DNA of 64,000 bases, taken from positions 1,116,001 to 1,180,000 of the forward strand of contig NZ_JBJKFD010000001.1 in assembly GCF_049723905.1 (NCBI RefSeq), in the 5' to 3' direction. Under the pieces are notes generated by a model. That model ran no database searches. It had not been told where the DNA came from and was given only the letters and a program-made list of their open reading frames with translations. The position numbers and the translations under genes are program-made. Origin of the DNA: G963665185 sp049723905. GTDB lineage: Bacteria > Desulfobacterota > Desulfovibrionia > Desulfovibrionales > Desulfovibrionaceae. Below are positions 63,587 through 64,000 of this stretch, piece after piece. How positions within the stretch are numbered: the stretch's first letter is position 1; each line of letters opens with the position of its first letter.

Positions 63587-63592
63587 AAAAAG

Positions 63593-63626
63593 AGGGGCGT
63601 GGATCACAATCCGCGCCCCTTGTTTT
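63593..63626 (+). terminator. intrinsic terminator of hslVU-argB
   Basis: AGGGGCG-GGAT and ATCC-CGCCCCT pair, followed by TGTTTTT. Confidence 0.87.
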
Positions 63627-63789
63627 TCAGTGCCTGTCTCCAGTTTCTTCCACGCAAAAACCAGCCAATAGTACAATCCTGCCGATTTCTTTATTTTCCC
63701 GCCCTCTCCTTCTCACTTTGCCATACTGCCGCGTATTTTTTTCCGGATTTTTTTGTTCCAAATGGATTGCGACAATTTTATAGCCTCTA

Positions 63790-63818
63790 TTGTTTTAAAA
63801 TTCGTATAGCGCTATAGT
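63790..63818 (+). promoter_or_regulatory. sigma70-type promoter of the transporter gene
   Basis: TTGTTT and TATAGT are separated by exactly 17 bases, 89 bases before the ATG at 63908. The gap 63627-63789 holds no gene. Confidence 0.55.
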
Positions 63819-63907
63819 GAAACCGGGGTCTCAGGAGGCCTACAGCTCCACCCTCGCAACAACGACGGTTCCCTTTTCGTTAATCGCGTTACCCTGCGGA
63901 GGTGTTC

Positions 63908-64000
63908 ATGCTCCTACTCAAAAAATTTTCCCCAATCATCGTAACAATTCTCATGGCGCTCCTTCCCGTGCCGGAAGGTCTGCCCCCAAACGCCTGGTAT
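63908..64000 (+). CDS. start of an SLC13/DASS-type anion transporter (partial)
   Basis: 31 codons from ATG 63908 to the window edge, with GGAGG seven bases upstream. The first membrane segment and PEGLPPNAWY resemble the N-terminus of dicarboxylate/2-oxoglutarate transporters. Only a guess at family level because most of the protein lies outside the window. Confidence 0.5.
   Translation, partial: MLLLKKFSPIIVTILMALLPVPEGLPPNAWY

Overview
The window looks like a chromosomal segment of a Gram-negative, sulfate-reducing-type deltaproteobacterium (Desulfobacterota, most likely the Desulfovibrio/Pseudodesulfovibrio group). The grounds are gene content and order: yicC-DUF370-gmk-pyrF, hypA-hypB beside a PAS/sigma54 activator, paired NifX-like proteins, an Mrp ATPase, a UGA-containing HesB/IscA-like selenoprotein, outer-membrane biogenesis genes (lptD, hldD) and many sensor kinases. 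This is inference from content; no rRNA gene is present.

Layout. 0-7.7 kb: signalling block. A minus-strand operon encodes a Cache/PAS histidine kinase, a receiver-kinase hybrid and a receiver protein cut by the window edge. Facing it are a PocR/PAS kinase, a PilZ protein, a small unknown protein and a single-domain response regulator. 7.8-16.5 kb: housekeeping run mtaB, yicC, a RemA-like DUF370 protein, gmk, pyrF, a TPR protein, an HDOD protein, recJ and an AI-2E-type membrane protein, with almost every junction overlapping. 16.7-20.6 kb: large hybrid kinase, a hairpin repeat, and pyrR. 20.8-28.5 kb: metal-uptake-like island. A Fur box overlaps the promoter of an AraC regulator, followed by a TonB-dependent receptor, an O-methyltransferase-like enzyme and a NitT/TauT-type ABC transporter in one translationally coupled row. 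Two HesB/IscA-like paralogues, one with selenocysteine and one with cysteine, flank the row. 28.6-33.7 kb: hypA, hypB, PAS-sigma54 activator, a sigma54 promoter with an operator-like palindrome, two NifX-like proteins, a 131-bp tandem repeat, and Mrp.

33.7-36.7 kb: a complete IS element with readable ends, a probable second Fur-regulated gene (DUF4198 periplasmic protein), and a decayed transposase relic. 36.8-44.1 kb: lptD, mutL, an MFS transporter and hldD. 44.5-52.7 kb: DsbA-like lipoprotein, hisH-hisF, ettA, DUF202 and DUF445 membrane proteins, two small conserved proteins, and a DegP/DegQ protease. 52.8-64 kb: ispE, tRNA-Gln, prs, rplY, pth, carD, rho, BepA-like protease, macro-domain protein, hslV-hslU, argB, and the start of an SLC13-type anion transporter.

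The most interesting part is 20.8-36.2 kb. It combines iron-responsive signals, uptake genes, Fe-S/metal-cofactor proteins (HesB pair, HypAB, NifX pair, Mrp) and one selenoprotein that ordinary gene calling would break at an in-frame TGA.
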